A DNA stretch of 64,000 bases from Pseudomonas luteola NBRC 103146 (GCF_002091675.1 NZ_BDAE01000008.1:62001-126000); one strand, 5' to 3'; counted from the first letter of the stretch, positions 41,020 through 50,293 are shown. The notes: generated from the letters alone by a model not told the origin. Made by a program: numbers and translations.

Positions 41020-41523
41020 TTAGCCTCTCTCTCCGCGTAATAGTCGTGCATGGAATAATGGAATATTCGTCAAACTGTAGACGGCTGCTGCCAATTGCAC
41101 GTCCTCCCGGCCACCAAAGAACCGCTCGGTTCGGGAGAAGACTACCAGCTCGCCCTGATAACGAAAGCCCCAGCCAAAGCATACGGTGCCAGGAGGTATT
41201 CCATCTACTCCATCCGGGCCTGCAAGCCCCGTGTTAGAGATGGCGACCGCTGCATCACTGTCATGCAGAGCACCGATGGCCATTTCCCGCGCCACCTCTT
41301 CACTCGTCAGGTTGAACGTATCGATCGTGTACGGGTGAACGCCCAGCAAACGCTGCTTGGCAGCAGGAGAATAAACGACATAACCGGCATCAAGACAGGA
41401 TCCACTGCCTGGAATTTCAGACAGCAGGTGAATAACCCGCCCTGCCGTGCAGGACTCGGCTGTCACCAGCAGCATGTCGTACTCTTTCAAATAATCGAGA
41501 ACCGGTTGGATATCTGACCTCAT
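41020..41523 (-). CDS. pncC: Nicotinamide-nucleotide amidase (CinA C-terminal family)
   Basis: 167-residue stand-alone CinA C-terminal domain. It deamidates NMN to nicotinate mononucleotide in the pyridine nucleotide cycle. Signatures: LLVTAESCTAGRVIHLLSEI near residue 18, YVVYSPAAKQRLLGV, and ISNTGLAGPDGVDGIPPGTV. ATG 41523 has GGGAG five bases upstream; the GTG at 41535 is less likely. It is directly followed by nadE. The pair makes biochemical sense, since one recycles the nicotinate branch and the other completes NAD. Confidence 0.92.
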   Translation of the reverse strand: MRSDIQPVLDYLKEYDMLLVTAESCTAGRVIHLLSEIPGSGSCLDAGYVVYSPAAKQRLLGVHPYTIDTFNLTSEEVAREMAIGALHDSDAAVAISNTGLAGPDGVDGIPPGTVCFGWGFRYQGELVVFSRTERFFGGREDVQLAAAVYSLTNIPLFHARLLRGERG

Positions 41524-41607
41524 GGATGCTCCCACGAAACGAAGTGCGCATTTTCGTTATGAAAGGCAGCCGCCGCGCAAGTTCGATTGGAAGAAGCTTA
41601 CGTACCG

Positions 41608-42291
41608 TCAGGTGCGCTTCAAATCGTCAGGCACATCCACGTCACGATAGATGCCGGGATCACTGCACTCTACCCAGCGTAGCTCACCTTGCCCAAACAG
41701 CCCTCGCCCGCCACGGTCGCCCGTGAGCGCACACAACGCCTTGAAGTAACGACGGCCAAACGCCACCGGGTTGCCGGCCACCGGAGTGCCGGCCACCGGG
41801 TTACCAGCCACAGGAGTGCCGTCTGGAGAATTACTGGATGCTGGTGAAACGCTGTTCTTTAAACGGCAGAACGGCACGGCAATCACGTCCTCTGACACCG
41901 CCTCGGCTATCTGGCGGAACGTCTTCGGCTGTACAAACGGCATGTCGCCCAAGGCGATCAACCAGCCACGATGATTTGGCTCGGCCGCAATCGCCTGCGC
42001 CAGTGTTTCGCCCATCCCCTGGGTTTGTACGGCCAGTACGTCAAAACCTTCGCGTCTGGCAAGTGCCGCCACCTCTCCATTATCCGGTCGGGTCACGACC
42101 ACCCGCCGCTGCCCGATAGCCTTGAGATTGCGCAAGGTTTGCTGAAGCACGCGGGTCGACTCGCCTATCCCAGTTTCATACCTGGCTAGCAGCTTGTCAG
42201 TCCCGGCCTGGGCGCGAAAGCGACTGCCCTGCCCGGCCGCCATCACGATCACGCATAGCGAATCAGCCACGTCAGGCCACTTGATCGACAA
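41608..42291 (-). CDS. mocA: Molybdenum cofactor cytidylyltransferase-like protein with PVAG repeats
   Basis: 227-residue MobA-like nucleotidyltransferase that would make molybdopterin cytosine dinucleotide for xanthine-dehydrogenase-type enzymes. Loop VIVMAAGQGSRFRAQAGTDK at the N-terminus, then GMGETLAQAIA and WLIALGDMPFVQP. The family's GNPVAFGRRY substrate loop is preceded by an in-frame expansion of [T/N]PVAG units. It overlaps the end of the XdhC gene by 20 bp; the start is TTG 42291 or GTG 42270, neither with a strong site. Pairing with xdhC supports MocA rather than MobA. Confidence 0.85.
   Translation of the reverse strand: MSIKWPDVADSLCVIVMAAGQGSRFRAQAGTDKLLARYETGIGESTRVLQQTLRNLKAIGQRRVVVTRPDNGEVAALARREGFDVLAVQTQGMGETLAQAIAAEPNHRGWLIALGDMPFVQPKTFRQIAEAVSEDVIAVPFCRLKNSVSPASSNSPDGTPVAGNPVAGTPVAGNPVAFGRRYFKALCALTGDRGGRGLFGQGELRWVECSDPGIYRDVDVPDDLKRT
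41762..41821 (-). repeat. Four 15-bp tandem repeats inside mocA
   Basis: Four units of a GCCACCGG-GTGCCG-like 15-mer, arranged as two 30-bp alternating pairs. They are in frame and encode TPVAG-NPVAG-TPVAG-NPVA just before FGRR. Confidence 0.9.
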
Positions 42292-43261
42292 CAGGCTTGG
42301 GCTGTTTCTTTTGCGTCAGCGCAACACCATTTTTTACAGCGACCACTTCGGCCAGCAGTGAAACAGCAATCTCGGCCGGCGTATGGCTACCGATATGCAG
42401 GCCAATAGGGCCGTGCAAGCGATCGATTTCATCCTCGCTCAAATCAAACAAGGCCAAGCGTTCCCGACGCTTGCGACTGTTACCCAACGAGCCCAGCGCG
42501 CCGACATAGAAAGCCGAGGACTTGAGCGCGGTTAGAAGCGCCATGTCATCCAGACGCGGATCGTGAGTCAGCGCCACGATCGCCGTCCGCTCATCAGGAA
42601 CAATGGAAAGCACCGCATCGTCTGGCATACCCGGGACGAAACGCGCCTTTGAAGTCTCCCAGCCGTGGTTGAATTCCTGCCGCGGATCGCAGATCAACAC
42701 GTCGAAATCCAGCATGTGAGCCATTTCGGAAACGTAGCGGGACAGCTGACCTGCGCCAATCAACAGCAATCGCCAACGCGGGCCATAAACGACACGCAAG
42801 GTCTGCCCATCCAAATGCAGGGCGTCGTCCGCCTGCGCCGAAAACAACTGAACGGCTCCGGTGCCAAGTTCAAGCTGCCGGGCCACCAGCTCGTGATTGT
42901 CACAGCGGCTCAGTAGATCGGCAATCCACTGTGGATCACCTAAAGGCTCCTGCACCAAACGCAGCGTTCCGCCACAGGGAAGCCCGAACCGAGCGGCCTC
43001 CTCCTGCGTCACACCGTAGGTGATGAGTTCTATTCCAGTTTCGGGAATCCGGCCATCATGCATGCGTGCAATCAGATCATCTTCGATGCAGCCACCAGAA
43101 ACCGAGCCGGCAGCACGACCATCGTCCCGCAGAGCCAACATGGCACCCGGTGGACGCGGGGAGCTTCCCCAGGTCTGAACCACCGTAAACAACACAACGC
43201 GATGCCCCTCCCGACGCCAAGCCAAGGCGCTGCGCAACACACTCGAATCCACACTATCCAT
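42272..43261 (-). CDS. XdhC/CoxI-family molybdenum enzyme maturation protein
   Basis: 329-residue XdhC-family chaperone that inserts or sulfurates the molybdenum cofactor of xanthine-dehydrogenase-type enzymes. The N-terminal CoxI domain has TWGSSPRPPGAMLAL, AGSVSGGCIEDDLI and FGLPCGGTLRLVQEP. The C-terminal Rossmann-like domain has LLLIGAGQLSRYVSEMA, ALTHDPRLDD, FYVGALGSLGNSRKRRERL and the closing GLHIGSHTPAEIAVSLLAE. It is followed by the overlapping mocA gene. No molybdenum hydroxylase subunits are in the window, so the client is encoded elsewhere. Confidence 0.92.
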   Translation of the reverse strand: MDSVDSSVLRSALAWRREGHRVVLFTVVQTWGSSPRPPGAMLALRDDGRAAGSVSGGCIEDDLIARMHDGRIPETGIELITYGVTQEEAARFGLPCGGTLRLVQEPLGDPQWIADLLSRCDNHELVARQLELGTGAVQLFSAQADDALHLDGQTLRVVYGPRWRLLLIGAGQLSRYVSEMAHMLDFDVLICDPRQEFNHGWETSKARFVPGMPDDAVLSIVPDERTAIVALTHDPRLDDMALLTALKSSAFYVGALGSLGNSRKRRERLALFDLSEDEIDRLHGPIGLHIGSHTPAEIAVSLLAEVVAVKNGVALTQKKQPKPVVDQVA

Positions 43262-43446
43262 TCAATTCACTCAATCGGTAAGCCAGGAGGCCATGCGCTG
43301 CCAGTGTATAGCAGGCGCGCTTTGCCTCGACAGTCACGGGTAGAGCCTTTGAAACGTATCTGGTTCCCCGTCCGTCATGGCGCTTTGGAACCTCGGACGC
43401 AGCGGCCAACTCAAAACTGGAAAGCACACACCTGGAGGTAACCGGT

Positions 43447-44352
43447 ATGCCACGTTCGATTTGGAAAGGCGCCGTCAGTTTTGGACTGGTCAATATTCCG
43501 GTTTCCCTGGTATCCGCCACCTCCAGCCATGGAATCGATTTCGACTGGCTGGACAAGCGCAGCATGGACCCGGTGGGCTACAAGCGCGTCAACAAGAATA
43601 CGGGCAAAGAGGTCTCCCGGGAAAACATCGTCAAAGGTATCGAGCACGAAAAAGGCGAGTATGTCGTGCTTAGCGACGAGGAGATTCACAACGCCCTGCC
43701 GGAAGCCACCCAGACGATCGACATTCTGGCGTTTGTCGAGGCCAGCGAGATTTCCATCCTGCACTTCGAAAAGCCCTACTTTCTGGCCCCTGAAAAACAC
43801 AGCGAGAAGGTATACATCCTCTTGCGAGAGACGCTCAAGCGCACCGGCAAAGTTGGCGTAGCCAACGTCGTGATGCACACCAAGCAGCACCTTGCTGTAA
43901 TCATGCCCTTGGGCGATACGCTCGTGCTCAACACCTTGCGCTGGGCCAACGAGGTTCGCTCAGCCGAGGACGTGGGTCTTGAAGACCTGGACGCCAAGGT
44001 GTCCAAGCGCGAGATCGACATGGCCGAGCGCCTGGTTGAAGACATGACCGAGTCGTGGGATCCAGAACAATACCATGACACCTTCGAAGACAACGTCATG
44101 AAGCTGGTTGAGCGCAAGGTGCGTGAGGGCAAGCTCGAAACGCTTGAAGCGCCTGAACAGGAAGCACCCAAACGTACGGCCGATGTCATTGACCTTACCG
44201 AGCTGCTCAAACGTAGCCTGAGAGGCACACGCACGCCGCCCGAGAGCGACGACGAAAAAGCCCAACCCTCCAAGGCAAAGCCAAAGCGCACCAGCACCAC
44301 CCGACGTTCGTCAGGTACCGCCTCACCCAAAGGCCGTAAAGCAGCCAAATAA
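43447..44352 (+). CDS. ku: Bacterial Ku, non-homologous end-joining protein
   Basis: 301-residue DNA-end-binding protein that forms a ring homodimer and recruits LigD. It opens MPRSIWKGAVSFGLVNIPV, the family's invariant start. It contains GKEVSRENIVKGIEHEKGEYVV-type core blocks and ends in a low-complexity basic tail (KAKPKRTSTTRRSSG) typical of longer bacterial Ku proteins, which contributes to DNA binding. ATG 43447 has GGAGG eight bases upstream. It is divergent from xdhC and 11 bp from ligD, with which it forms the standard repair operon. Confidence 0.97.
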   Translation: MPRSIWKGAVSFGLVNIPVSLVSATSSHGIDFDWLDKRSMDPVGYKRVNKNTGKEVSRENIVKGIEHEKGEYVVLSDEEIHNALPEATQTIDILAFVEASEISILHFEKPYFLAPEKHSEKVYILLRETLKRTGKVGVANVVMHTKQHLAVIMPLGDTLVLNTLRWANEVRSAEDVGLEDLDAKVSKREIDMAERLVEDMTESWDPEQYHDTFEDNVMKLVERKVREGKLETLEAPEQEAPKRTADVIDLTELLKRSLRGTRTPPESDDEKAQPSKAKPKRTSTTRRSSGTASPKGRKAAK

Positions 44353-44363
44353 GGAACCCGGCC

Positions 44364-46931
44364 ATGGCGAACCCGCTGAGCGAGTACTCCCGTAAGCGAA
44401 ACTTCAAGGTGACTGCAGAGCCTGAAGGCAATGCGCCCCATGCGCGCACCTCGCCCGAAGCGCTACAGTTCGTCATTCAGAAACATGATGCGCGCCGGCT
44501 GCATTATGACTTTCGTTTGGAGCTGGACGGCACCTTGAAGAGTTGGGCCATTCCCAAAGGTCCCAGCTATGACCCCAAGGAAAAGCGCCTGGCTGTTCAC
44601 GTTGAAGATCATCCGATCGAATACGGCACCTTTGAGGGCAGCATTCCAGAAGGCGAATACGGTGGCGGAGACGTCATCGTCTGGGATCGTGGCATTTGGA
44701 TACCCCATGGCGATGCAGCTACCGATTATGCGGCGGGCAAGCTCAAGTTCGAGCTGCAAGGCGAAAAGCTCAAGGGCAACTGGACGCTGGTGCGCACGCG
44801 CCTGCATGGCAACGGCAAAAAAGAGCAGTGGCTGCTGATCAAAGAAAAAGACGATGACGCCAAACCTCATAGCGAATATGACGTAACCGAGGCTCTACCT
44901 GACAGCGTACTGAGCGAGAAGACTTTACCGCGACTGGGCAAAACAGCGGCGCCTGTTGCCAAGGCAGCAGAGCCAGCAAAACCCAGGCGGCCCCGTACCA
45001 CGGCGACAAAGGCAACATCTTCCGCTGCGCCTTTGGCACTGCCTGAAATGGTCGAAGCCCAACTGGCCACGCTGGTCGACGCGCCCCCAGCAGGCGATTG
45101 GCTCTATGAGATCAAGTTTGACGGGTATCGCCTGTTGACCCGTATTGATGATGGCAAGGTCAGCTTTATCACACGCAACGGCAAAGACTGGACCCATCGT
45201 CTGCCAGAACAGGCAAAGGCTCTCTCAGCACTTGGCCTGGATAATGGTTGGCTTGATGGCGAAATTATCGTACTCGACGACAATGGCGTCTCTGACTTCC
45301 AGGCCCTGCAAAACGCTTTCGATACCGGCCGAAACACCACCATCCTCTACTACCTGTTCGATATGCCGTTCTGTAACGGTACGGACCTGCGTAGTTACCC
45401 ACTCGAAGAACGTCGTCGTGCTCTCAAAGCCGTACTGGATACCACCCAGTCTGACGTCATACGCTATTCGGAAGCCTTCGACGTACCCGCCGACAAGATA
45501 CTGGAAAGTGCCTGCGCCATTGGTCTGGAAGGTGTCATTGGAAAACGTGCCGGCAGCCCGTATACCTCCAGGCGCAGCAACGACTGGATCAAGCTTAAGT
45601 GCAAGCGCCGGCAGGAGTTCGTCATTGGCGGCTATACCCAACCCCAGGGAGCAAGAAGTCATTTTGGCGCGCTGCTAATCGGCCTGCATGACAGGGACGG
45701 CTCACTACGCTTTGCAGGAAAGATCGGAACGGGATTTACCCGGGAAAGCCTGGCTGCACTCCATGAGCATATTCAGCCCTACACCACTGACACCTCCCCC
45801 TTTAAGAACCCGCCTCGGGGTGCTCAAGCCCGCGGCGTTACGTGGCTCAAGCCGGAATTACTGTGTGAAGTAGCGTTTGCAGCCATCACCAACGACGGAA
45901 TTGTACGCCAGGGTGTTTTTCATGGATTGCGGCAAGACAAGCCGGCTCAGGATATTGGGCTCGAACAGGCGCAGGTCGTCCCGCGCAAGGCTTCGTCCCT
46001 TGCGCCAAAGAAAGCGTTAGCCTCAACGAAAAAAGAGGGTGCTGAAGTCGCAGGCGTGCGCATCAGCCACCCAGAGCGCGTTATCGATCCGTCTTCAAAA
46101 ACCACCAAGCTAGGCGTCGCAGAGTACTATGAGCGTATTGCGCTATGGATGTTGCCGCACCTAAAAAACCGGCCGGTTGCCTTGGTACGGACTCCTGAAG
46201 GCATCAAAGGCGAACAGATATTCCAGAAGCACAAGCAAACCCTGGCAATCCCGCATATCCGCGAATTGGACCCGGCTCTGGATCCAGGCCATGCACCGCT
46301 TATGGTGATTGATAGCCTTGAGGCACTGCTGGGCGCTGCGCAAATGGGCACGGTAGAACTGCACACGTGGAGCGCCAGGGCTGACCAGATCGGTAAACCG
46401 GATCGCATGATCTTCGATCTTGATCCTGATCCCAAACTGCCCTGGAAACAGATGCTGGAGGCAACGGAGCTGTTGCTGACCCTGCTGGATGAGCTGGGCT
46501 TCAAAGCCTTTATCAAGACCAGTGGCGGCAAGGGCCTGCACATTGTTGTTCCTCTGCAACGCAGAGATGACTGGGATAGCGTGAAAGACTTTGCACAGGC
46601 CATTACTCAGCATATGGCGGCGGTTATTCCAGAGCGCTTCTCCGCCAAGATGGGCGCGCAGAACAGAGTCGGCAAGATCTTTATCGATTACCTGCGCAAT
46701 CGCGAAGGTGCTACCACGGTATCGGCCTATTCGCTACGGGCACGCCCGGGGCTGGGCGTATCGGTCCCTATAAGCCGTGAGGAGCTGAAAACACTTGAAC
46801 GAGGCGACCAGTGGACACTGGAAACGCTGTTCGACCATTTGGATCATCGGCAAGATGATCCTTGGGCAGATTACGCAACCGTGCGCCAGAGGATTACCGC
46901 TGCGCAGCGAAAAACGTTAGGTATGGAGTAA
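44364..46931 (+). CDS. ligD: Multifunctional DNA ligase D (PE-ligase-polymerase)
   Basis: 855-residue end-joining enzyme. N-terminal 3'-phosphoesterase (about 35-170: HYDFRLELDGTLKSWAIP, and HPIEYGTFEG with EGEYGGGDVIVWD). A basic Ala/Pro linker follows (about 185-220). Then the ATP-dependent ligase: adenylated Lys251 in YEIKFDGYR, with DGEIIVLD, EGVIGKRAGSPY and WIKLKCKRRQEF. Last is the primase-like polymerase (about 555-855: DLDPDPKLPWKQ with catalytic Asp residues, KTSGGKGLHIVVPL, FIDYLRN). The order PE-ligase-polymerase is that of Pseudomonas LigD. It partners Ku in double-strand break repair. Confidence 0.97.
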   Translation: MANPLSEYSRKRNFKVTAEPEGNAPHARTSPEALQFVIQKHDARRLHYDFRLELDGTLKSWAIPKGPSYDPKEKRLAVHVEDHPIEYGTFEGSIPEGEYGGGDVIVWDRGIWIPHGDAATDYAAGKLKFELQGEKLKGNWTLVRTRLHGNGKKEQWLLIKEKDDDAKPHSEYDVTEALPDSVLSEKTLPRLGKTAAPVAKAAEPAKPRRPRTTATKATSSAAPLALPEMVEAQLATLVDAPPAGDWLYEIKFDGYRLLTRIDDGKVSFITRNGKDWTHRLPEQAKALSALGLDNGWLDGEIIVLDDNGVSDFQALQNAFDTGRNTTILYYLFDMPFCNGTDLRSYPLEERRRALKAVLDTTQSDVIRYSEAFDVPADKILESACAIGLEGVIGKRAGSPYTSRRSNDWIKLKCKRRQEFVIGGYTQPQGARSHFGALLIGLHDRDGSLRFAGKIGTGFTRESLAALHEHIQPYTTDTSPFKNPPRGAQARGVTWLKPELLCEVAFAAITNDGIVRQGVFHGLRQDKPAQDIGLEQAQVVPRKASSLAPKKALASTKKEGAEVAGVRISHPERVIDPSSKTTKLGVAEYYERIALWMLPHLKNRPVALVRTPEGIKGEQIFQKHKQTLAIPHIRELDPALDPGHAPLMVIDSLEALLGAAQMGTVELHTWSARADQIGKPDRMIFDLDPDPKLPWKQMLEATELLLTLLDELGFKAFIKTSGGKGLHIVVPLQRRDDWDSVKDFAQAITQHMAAVIPERFSAKMGAQNRVGKIFIDYLRNREGATTVSAYSLRARPGLGVSVPISREELKTLERGDQWTLETLFDHLDHRQDDPWADYATVRQRITAAQRKTLGME

Positions 46932-47022
46932 ATGATTCGCCTGTACTGTTGATGTGCCTCAAAAGCGCCCAATATCAGTTCGGCATTATGCGAGGTAGTG
47001 GCCTCGCACGAGGAACAGCGAT

Positions 47023-47763
47023 ATGACGACGCTCAATACCCGCACCCTGGAGGAAAAAAGCGCCTCTGCGCAGGAGTGGGCCGCCTGGCCCCGATTTGCC
47101 GGAATTCCGGAAGTCGATGCCAATCATTTGGTCCCGCCAGGTCGACGGGCCGTAATTATCGCGCCTCATTCGGATGACGAAATTCTGGGCTGTGGCGGCT
47201 TATTGGCCCAGCTTGCCGAGCTGGGGCGCAAAGTTCTTTTAGTCAGCGTAACGCGGGGTGAATACAAGCAAGGGCTGGGCAGCCAACCGGTTTTCCATGT
47301 ACCTACCCTGCCGGAAAGTCGTGAAGCCAGCCGACGGCTGTGCCTGGAGTCCGTAGACATCTGCCGGCTGGACTTTTCCGACGGCATCGCCAGCAATGAA
47401 GAACAACGGCTTAGCGAACAACTGGCGGCACTCATCAAGTCGACCGATACGGTGTTCACCGCCTGGCGCGAGGATGGTCATGCCGATCACGAAGCGACAG
47501 GCCGTGCCGCCAGCTTTGCCTGTGTAGTCACAGGGGCTCGCTGTATTGAAGTCCCGCTTTGGGCATGGCAATGGCTCCGTCCGGGTGATGACCGCTTTCC
47601 CTGGGAGCGGGCTCGACGGCTGCCGCTGGATGAGTCCAGTCTTGCCGCTAAGCGCTATGCTGTCGAGGCATTCAACACAGCCAACGGCCCGGCGCCGGAG
47701 CCTATCCTGCCATCCCATGTATTGTCGCGCCTGTTTCGGCCCTGGGAGATCTTTCTGGTTTGA
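47023..47763 (+). CDS. PIG-L/LmbE-family deacetylase
   Basis: 246-residue zinc-dependent deacetylase of the PIG-L (LmbE) family, acting on N-acetylglucosaminyl or similar amide substrates. Metal motif A-P-H-S-D-D-E at about residue 47 (IIAPHSDDEILGCGG) and a second histidine motif REDGHADHEATGRA near residue 148. There is no signal peptide. In Pseudomonas relatives occur with glycosyltransferases; here it stands alone between ligD and the TRIC-like gene, so the substrate is unknown. Confidence 0.88.
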   Translation: MTTLNTRTLEEKSASAQEWAAWPRFAGIPEVDANHLVPPGRRAVIIAPHSDDEILGCGGLLAQLAELGRKVLLVSVTRGEYKQGLGSQPVFHVPTLPESREASRRLCLESVDICRLDFSDGIASNEEQRLSEQLAALIKSTDTVFTAWREDGHADHEATGRAASFACVVTGARCIEVPLWAWQWLRPGDDRFPWERARRLPLDESSLAAKRYAVEAFNTANGPAPEPILPSHVLSRLFRPWEIFLV

Positions 47764-47766
47764 GCA

Positions 47767-48405
47767 CTACCGGTTACGGTCAAGCAACTGCATGCGAGGC
47801 AAGGCGAAATGCCAACGGATCGCGGCAAGCCGAATGAGAAGCACTACCAGCATCGCAACGCCTGTGACCAGCTCTGCCGGCAGCGCCAGGCGGCTCAGCC
47901 CGATATATACCAGCGAGCCGAGAATACAGGGTGTAGCGTAGATCTCCTTATGAAAGATCAGTGGAATGTCATTGCAGATAATGTCTCGGATGACACCACC
48001 AGCCACACCGGTCATGACACCCATGATGACGGCTGTGCTTAAAGGTACCTGCTGACGCAGGGCGACTTCCGTTCCGATCACGGTAAACACTGCCAGACCA
48101 AATGCATCGGCGATCAGAAGCGCTTTTTCCGGTATCGGTCGCGTCAGACGTACCCACAGCACCGTACCTAAAGTGGCAAAGACAACCACTGCAATGTAGG
48201 TGTCGTCCCGTATCCAGCTTACCGGATGCAACCCCAGAATCACGTCCCGCAGGGTTCCGCCACCCAGTGCAGTTACCAGGGCCACTACCAGAACACCAAA
48301 TAGATCCATTGCTTTGCGCCCGGCCATCAGGGCGCCGGTAATAGCGAAAACGGCAACGCCACATAGATCGCACAGATAAAACAGCGAAACCATCGAGAGC
48401 TCCAT
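47767..48405 (-). CDS. TRIC/YicG-type membrane channel protein (UPF0126)
   Basis: 212-residue integral membrane protein with about seven helices and the two internal repeats of the UPF0126/TRIC family. Each repeat has the glycine-rich re-entrant motif: VTALGGGTLRDVILG in the first and TGVAGGVIRDIICND in the second. Bacterial homologues form trimeric monovalent-cation channels. The start codon overlaps the stop of the AraC-type regulator gene by one base (TGATG), so both are translated from one message. Confidence 0.9.
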   Translation of the reverse strand: MELSMVSLFYLCDLCGVAVFAITGALMAGRKAMDLFGVLVVALVTALGGGTLRDVILGLHPVSWIRDDTYIAVVVFATLGTVLWVRLTRPIPEKALLIADAFGLAVFTVIGTEVALRQQVPLSTAVIMGVMTGVAGGVIRDIICNDIPLIFHKEIYATPCILGSLVYIGLSRLALPAELVTGVAMLVVLLIRLAAIRWHFALPRMQLLDRNR

Positions 48406-49196
48406 CAGAGGGTAAAGAAGTCACCCGGCGTTGTTCCGAACTGCGCTCGAAACGCAGCGATAAAGGCTGACGGCGAATCATAGCCGCAACTCAAAGCTAC
48501 CGCCGTGACACTGTCGCCCCGCTCAAGCAGGGTCAGTGCGCTTAGCAGACGCAGCTTCTGCCGCCAGGCTCTGAAGGTAAGACCGGTTTCCCGCTGAAAA
48601 TGTCTACTCAGGGTTTTTTCGGAAGCCCCCAGCAGTAATGCCCACTCCGCCAGGGTACGCTGATCATCCGGCGCTTGCTGCAAGTGTTCACACAATCGGC
48701 GCAGTCGAGCATCTGCTGGTAATGGCAGCGACAACGCCATATGAGGCGCGATTGCCAGTTGATCGATCAGCACCTCGACCAGGCGTCCTTCGCTGCCTTC
48801 TTCATCGTACTCGACAGGAAAGGTCGTAAACGTTCGTATCAGTTCGCGCAACAGCAAACTGACGCTCAGTACCCGACACTCGGCCCCCCGGTTCGGCAAT
48901 AGCTGCGGTCCTAGGTAGAGGCTGCGCATTTCAGCCTCGGCTGAAGAGCGCACCTCATGCTCCAGCCCCGCCGGAATCCACACGGCCCGCTGAGGAGGTG
49001 CGACAAAACTACCCGCGCGAGTGTGCACCGAAAGCACCCCCTTGATGGCGTAGGAGAGCTGCGCCCACGGATGACTATGCCAAGGCGTCCAGGAGCCACG
49101 TGCCAGCGACTCGGCCCGGGCATAAACCGGGCGAGGCAGCGCTTTGAGAGAAGGAATCTGCCGGCGTAACTCAGCGGATTGTCCGTTAGGCGACAT
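48405..49196 (-). CDS. AraC-family transcriptional regulator
   Basis: 263-residue regulator: N-terminal cupin (HSHPWAQLSYAIKGVLSV, WIPAGLEHEV) and a C-terminal double helix-turn-helix (LLGASEKTLSRHFQRETGLTF, ALSCGYDSPSAFIAAFRAQFG). The cupin with an H-x-H metal-like pair belongs to the type often found in 'AraC, arabinose-binding-like cupin' regulators of efflux genes. It is divergent from the SBF-type transporter at 49280 with only about 80 bp between, so that gene is the likely target, together with the downstream channel gene. Confidence 0.92.
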   Translation of the reverse strand: MSPNGQSAELRRQIPSLKALPRPVYARAESLARGSWTPWHSHPWAQLSYAIKGVLSVHTRAGSFVAPPQRAVWIPAGLEHEVRSSAEAEMRSLYLGPQLLPNRGAECRVLSVSLLLRELIRTFTTFPVEYDEEGSEGRLVEVLIDQLAIAPHMALSLPLPADARLRRLCEHLQQAPDDQRTLAEWALLLGASEKTLSRHFQRETGLTFRAWRQKLRLLSALTLLERGDSVTAVALSCGYDSPSAFIAAFRAQFGTTPGDFFTL

Positions 49197-49279
49197 TGAA
49201 AGCCTTTTTGACGTTAGTCGGAATAATCACACCACAGTAGACTGCGAAGTCAGACTCAACAACTGTTCGAGAGATGTGA

Positions 49280-50293
49280 ATGGCTCGTCCACGCTTTTTA
49301 CCCGACAACTTTACGTTGTACCTGATAGCAACCGTCACGTTGGCTAGCATCTTTCCCTGTAGCGGAACCGCTGCCGGGGTACTCAATGTGATCACCAACA
49401 TCGCCATTGGCCTGTTGTTTTTCCTGCATGGTGCCAAGCTGTCACGCGAGGCCATTGTAGCGGGCGTTACCCACTGGCGCCTTCATCTCCTGATCTTCTG
49501 CTGCACCTTCCTGTTATTCCCGCTGCTGGGCTGGGCGCTCAAGCCACTGCTTTCGCCCCTCGTCACGCCTGAGCTTTACATGGGCGTACTGTATATGTGT
49601 GCCCTACCGGCAACCGTACAGTCTTCCATCGCCTTTGTTTCAATGGGCCGTGGCAACGTGCCTGCCGCCGTGTGCAGTGCCTCGGCGTCCAGCCTGATTG
49701 GTGTGTTCCTGACGCCGCTCCTGGTAAGCCTGCTGCTGGACACGCAAAGCAGTGGAGACACCAATGGCATGTCCACCCTAGATGCCATTACCAAGATTTT
49801 CCTTCAGCTCCTGGTTCCCTTTATTGCGGGTCAAATCCTGCGCCGCTGGATTGGCGGATGGGTCGACAAACACAAGTCCAGCCTCAAGTTTGTCGATCAG
49901 GGCTCCATTCTACTTGTTGTCTATACTGCGTTCAGCGCTGCCATTCTTGAAGGCCTCTGGTCATCCATTCCACTAACCGCTTTGCTGGGCCTTGCTGCAG
50001 TCTGCTCGGTAATCCTCACCCTGGCGCTGCTGATTACCCGCTATACGTCGCGCCTGTTGGGCTTTAACAAAGAAGATGAGATCGCAGTAGTGTTCTGCGG
50101 CTCCAAGAAGAGTCTGGCGACTGGCGTGCCGATGGCTAAGGTGTTATTCGCTGGCAGCAGCATGGGCGCCATTCTGCTACCCATCATGCTGTTTCATCAG
50201 ATCCAACTGATGGTGTGTGCGGTATTGGCACAGCGCTACGGGCGGCGTGAAGAGACAACCGTCAGTGAAACCAAGGTAGCCAAGGCGCACTGA
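49280..50293 (+). CDS. SBF-like (bile acid:sodium symporter/YfeH) transporter
   Basis: 337-residue membrane protein with about ten helices, starting MARPRFLPDNFTLYLIATVT. Family blocks: NIAIGLLFFLHGAKLSREA, YMCALPATVQSSIAFVSMGRGN and VFCGSKKSLATGVPMAKVLF, the last two matching the ion-binding crossover regions of the SBF/BASS fold. It is the YfeH-like branch rather than true bile-acid carriers. The divergent AraC-type gene probably controls it. The substrate is unknown; both uptake and efflux of organic anions have been discussed for the superfamily. Confidence 0.9.
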   Translation: MARPRFLPDNFTLYLIATVTLASIFPCSGTAAGVLNVITNIAIGLLFFLHGAKLSREAIVAGVTHWRLHLLIFCCTFLLFPLLGWALKPLLSPLVTPELYMGVLYMCALPATVQSSIAFVSMGRGNVPAAVCSASASSLIGVFLTPLLVSLLLDTQSSGDTNGMSTLDAITKIFLQLLVPFIAGQILRRWIGGWVDKHKSSLKFVDQGSILLVVYTAFSAAILEGLWSSIPLTALLGLAAVCSVILTLALLITRYTSRLLGFNKEDEIAVVFCGSKKSLATGVPMAKVLFAGSSMGAILLPIMLFHQIQLMVCAVLAQRYGRREETTVSETKVAKAH

